A DNA stretch of 64,000 nucleotides. Origin: Stramonita haemastoma (lineage: Eukaryota > Mollusca > Gastropoda > Neogastropoda > Muricidae). A program made the position numbers and the translations under genes. The notes below the pieces were generated by a model. It saw only the letters and a program-made list of their open reading frames with translations, did not search any database and was not told the origin of the DNA. Positions 1-64,000 of the stretch are shown here, in pieces. The stretch is taken from contig CM060344.1 in the NCBI GenBank assembly GCA_030674155.1, positions 35,183,792 through 35,247,791 on the forward strand, in the 5' to 3' direction. Every line of letters begins with the position of its first letter. Positions within the stretch are counted from its first letter, which is position 1.

Positions 1-853
1 CAGATTCCCTTTTCAATTCTATTCTATACCAGAATTTTTGTATGATGATGTCAAAATAGGGCAATCACAAGAAATGTGTTCACAAGATAAAGAGTGAGAA
101 CAAGTACATACAACAAACAAACAATTTGTGTGTGTGATTATAACAAGAAACAAACAAGAAGAGAGAGCAGAGCAGCGCAAATCTAGCATAACTTGCTCCA
201 GGGCTTGGTGCTAAATGTAATGCACCCCTTTCCTTTTACCTAGTCCAAGTGTGGTCAGTCAGTTCCTGCTATAATCAGCACCAGCTGGGCTGGGATGAGA
301 TGGGATGGGTAGCAGCTGAGAGTGAGGGAAACTGACCATGGTGTGTGTGTGTGGATGTTGTTGTTGTTGCTTCGATTTTATGTCTGTTCACTCAAAGTGA
401 TATTAGACGATGGGAAGGGGAAGGGGAGGGTCTATTATGTTGATGGATGTGTGCAGTAAAATGGGTGTCTTTTTCTTAATAATGTATACAGTACACAGAA
501 TAGGGCTAAACAGTGATAACAACAAGTAAATACATAACAATCGCTAGTATGACTGAAAACTATAACAAATTTCCTTTTAAAAAAACTATTCATTAAAGAT
601 TGTGTTATACGAAATGCCAAATTAAGATTTTTTAAAAAATCTTATCCTAGGATTTTTTCTGAGAAAGGGGGTAAGAATGGATTTAGACTCTTACATTCAA
701 AAGTGATGTGACTGTTTTGTAATTTTTCTCACTGCACAAACATTTTATATTTTTGCTATATTTTTCACATTCATATGTAACCTATTTAAATTGATTTGAT
801 TGTACAGCATGGTGAGCCCATGTTTTTGGGATTTCACGCTATATAAGCCTCCA

Positions 854-884
<31 letters not shown>

Positions 885-917
885 GTTAATATTATATTTG
901 GTGCCTTTGTGTTGCAG
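1..917. other. Intronic or upstream sequence before first visible exon
   Basis: No coding signal. 205-330 is a repeat (family E) that recurs inverted at 10840-10970. 370-690 is a block whose second copy is at 1755-1877 plus 5154-5345, split by the LINE. 858-885 is an (ATT)n run. A pyrimidine-poor but usable acceptor ends at 917 (gttgcag). Confidence 0.6.
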
Positions 918-61490
<60,573 letters not shown>

Positions 61491-61544
61491 GTAAAAACAT
61501 GCATGTGTGCGCGTACGTGTATGCACACGTGTAGATAGGCCTTG

Positions 61545-61860
61545 GCATTTATTTTATTTTATACCACTTTATGTCACAGCAGATTTCTCTGCGTGAAATT
61601 CGGGCTGCTCTCCCCGGGGAGTGCATGTCGCCACAAGTGCAGCGCCTACCCTTTTTTTTTTTCCCCCTCAGGGATGGTGTCTAAACACAACACCTGTGTG
61701 CATGCTGGGTTTTTTTATAATTTTGTCATCGGCTCCTACCGGCACACGATGGCCTGCTCTTCCGAAAGGCGGAACGGGATTTTAACGTGTGTGCAAGATG
61801 TTCTGCGTGTGTTCACACACGGGGCCTCGGTTTATAGTCTCATCCGAATGACAACAGCAA
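61545..61860 (-). mobile_element. SINE family A, partial
   Basis: ATACCACTTTATGTCACAGC, GGGCTGCTCTCCCCGGGGAG, GGCCTGCTCTTCCGAAAGGC, TATAGTCTCATCCGAATGAC. The head is replaced by the minisatellite that follows. Confidence 0.88.
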
Positions 61861-63312
61861 CATTAGGATGTAGATCTAGAGGCCTTGGCACTTACTAGCA
61901 ACATTAGGATGTAGATCCAGAGGCCTTGGCATTTAATAGCAACTTTGGCATGTAGATCCAGAGGCCTTGGCATTTAATAGCAACATTGGCGTGTAGATCT
62001 AGAGGCCTTGGCATTTAATAGCAACTTTGGCGTGTAGATCTAGAGGCCTTGGCATTTAATAGCAACTTTGGCGTGTAGATCCAGAGGCCTTGGCATTTAA
62101 TAGCAACTTTGGCATGTAGATCCAGAGGCCTTGGCATTTAATAGCAACTTTGGCGTGTAGATCCAGAGGCCTTGGCATTTAATAGCAACTTTGGCGTGTA
62201 GATCCAGAGGCCTTGGCATTTAATAGCAACTTTGGCATGTAGATCCAGAGGCCTTGGCATTTAATAGCAACTTTGGCATGTAGATCCAGAGGCCTTGGCA
62301 TTTAATAGCAACTTTGGCATGTAGATCCAGAGGCCTTGGCATTTAATAGCAACTTTGGCATGTAGATCCAGAGGCCTTGGCATTTAATAGCAACTTTGGC
62401 GTGTAGATCCAGAGGCCTTGGCATTTAATAGCAACTTTGGCATGTAGATCCAGAGGCCTTGGCATTTAATAGCAACTTTGGCGTGTAGATCTAGAGGCCT
62501 TGGCATTTAATAGCAACTTTGGCGTGTAGATCCAGAGGCCTTGGCATTTAATAGCAACTTTGGCGTGTAGATCCAGAGGCCTTGGCATTTAATAGCAACA
62601 TTGGCATGTAGATCTAGAGGCCTTGGCATTTAATAGCAACTTTGGCGTGTAGATCTAGAGGCCTTGGCATTTAATAGCAACTTTGGCGTGTAGATCCAGA
62701 GGCCTTGGCATTTAATAGCAACTTTGGCGTGTAGATCTAGAGGCCTTGGCATTTAATAGCAACTTTGGCGTGTAGATCCAGAGGCCTTGGCATTTAATAG
62801 CAACTTTGGCGTGTAGAGCCGCCGCTGTGGCCTAGTGGTTAGGGCGTTGTACTCGTAATCTAAAGGTTGCGGGTTCGATCCCAGCTATTCCGCTATGGCG
62901 TTGTGCCCTTGGAAAAGGCACTTTACGGCTATTTTCTCACCCCACCCAGGTGTAAAAGGGGTACCAACCTTGTGTTGGGGGTTAACCCTGCGATAGACTG
63001 GCGTCCTATCCAGGGGGGAGTCTATGACTCTCAGTCGCTTAACGCCACAGAAACCGGGATAAGCGCCGGCCTGATGAGCCTTATGGCTCGGGACAGACTT
63101 TAAACTAACTTTAACTTGGCGTGTAGATCTAGAGGCCTTGGCATTTAATAGCAACTTTGGCATGTAGATCCAGAGGCCTTGGCATTTAATAGCAACTTTG
63201 GCGTGTAGATCTAGAGGCCTTGGCATTTAATAGCAACTTTGGCGTGTAGATCTAGAGGCCTTGGCATTTAATAGCAACTTTGGCGTGTAGATCCAGAGGC
63301 CTTGGCACTTAG
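61856..63312 (+). repeat. 41-bp minisatellite, about 28 units
   Basis: Unit TAGATCCAGAGGCCTTGGCA, TTTAATAGCAACTTTGGCGTG; variants alternate C/T (GATCCAG or GATCTAG) and A/G (GGCATG or GGCGTG). It starts inside a family A SINE remnant and is interrupted once by SINE S. Confidence 0.95.
62806..63127 (+). mobile_element. SINE family S inside the minisatellite
   Basis: The element is 62818-63115 with intact head (AGTGGTTAGGGCGTTGTACT, GGGTTCGATCCC). The target duplication ttggcgtgtaga (62806-62817, 63116-63127) resets the repeat phase, confirming insertion after the array formed. Confidence 0.92.
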
Positions 63313-64000
63313 CTTGCATTGATAACGGATACCTGTAGCTCTTTTGGCCTGGGCCATAGATGATGGGGATATTTACTTAAGAAATCTACATTTTGATTAT
63401 TTTTGAAGAGCAGAATGGTCTTTTTATTATGTTATTATTATTATCATTATCGTTATTATTCTGTCTATTTCTGTCTATCTATCCCTTAGTCTGGTGACCG
63501 TGGGGGCACCCCTGAAGACTTGACAACCAGTTTTCTCCATTCCTCTCTCTGTTCTGCCTTTCTCAGGGTTTTGTTGAGTTCTAGGCCTGTCCATTCGCTG
63601 ATGTTGTCCTCCCATCTCTTCCTTGGTCTGCCTCTTTTTCTTCCTCCTTGGACAATACCTTGCAGTATTGTTTTTGCAAGTCCTTTTGATCTTGTGACAT
63701 GCCCATACCATTTAAGTTTATGCTTCTTTACAATTGATAGATTTTCTTAGGGACCAATGGTTTGCTGGATTCTGTTGTGCACTTCTTTGTTGCTTATGTG
63801 GTCTCTGTAGGAGATGCCAAGGAGTCTCCTGAAGTATCTCATCTCTACCGCCTGTACTCTTCTCTCCAAATCTGCAGTCAGGGTCCACAATTCACAGGCA
63901 TGCAGGAATATGGATATGACAAGGGAGTGCATTAGTCTGATCTTGGAGTTAAGTGAAATATTATTATTATTGTTATTAATTATACTAGTAACCATGCTGT
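63313..64000 (-). mobile_element. LINE 3' fragment with (TATC)n tail
   Basis: 63313-63464 has nothing recognised beyond a TTA run. 63465-63995 minus strand: NSKIRLMHSLVISIFLHACE, LWTLTADLERRVQAVEMRYF, KLKWYGHVTRSKGLAKTILQ with small shifts. Same family as 8405-8770 and 37945-38205; the longest copy here. Confidence 0.87.

Overview
Organism and locus. The window looks like nuclear DNA from a gastropod mollusc, probably a caenogastropod. It has long introns, several abundant tRNA-derived SINE families, RTE-like LINEs and very many simple repeats. That placement comes from my memory of the repeat families and is not proven. There is no bacterial, viral or organellar content. Essentially one gene fills the window on the + strand and runs off both ends. 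I can place 38 consecutive exons (918 to 61490), about 18.6 kb of coding sequence or about 6,200 residues, with splice phases that match from exon to exon.

Protein. The first 23 exons' worth of sequence up to about 39.6 kb encodes about eleven tandem copies of a roughly 400-residue glycine-rich module plus a short twelfth. Each copy carries, in order, a GHGG-rich linker with YGS, a GGGSGGSI block, a GSGGRIAV block, a GTVY block, a GDRTGxLHL block, an LTGV...ENGTY block and a GNFTLGTL block. From about 39.6 kb to the end it changes to a long run of EGF-like Cys-rich repeats (CSGHGxC, GWxGxxC) like those of tenascin- or teneurin-type extracellular proteins. It is most likely a giant secreted or cell-surface matrix protein. 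No start codon, signal peptide, membrane segment or stop codon lies in the window.

Layout. 1-917 is upstream intron. 918-23065 holds modules 1-6, in many exons. 24207-29324 is one 5.1-kb exon with modules 7-10. 31351-38550 holds module 11, split into six small exons. 39078-40149 is the transition exon. 41001-61490 holds the EGF exons, and 61491-64000 is intron with a 41-bp minisatellite. Introns hold an apparently intact RTE-like LINE (1878-5153), LINE 3' fragments, at least five SINE families and long microsatellites.

Most notable points. (1) About twenty splice junctions sit inside or beside tandem repeats whose units are decayed copies of that same exon edge plus its splice site. Two of these copies form in-frame 42-nt candidate micro-exons. 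(2) The coding exons carry many single-base frame breaks. Nearly all that I could place are repaired by one extra base in a homopolymer, which points to assembly error rather than a dead gene. (3) One intron consists almost wholly of a SINE, and at two other exons a SINE insertion reaches to within about 35 bp of the acceptor. (4) One SINE family appears to be a tRNA-5S rRNA chimera.
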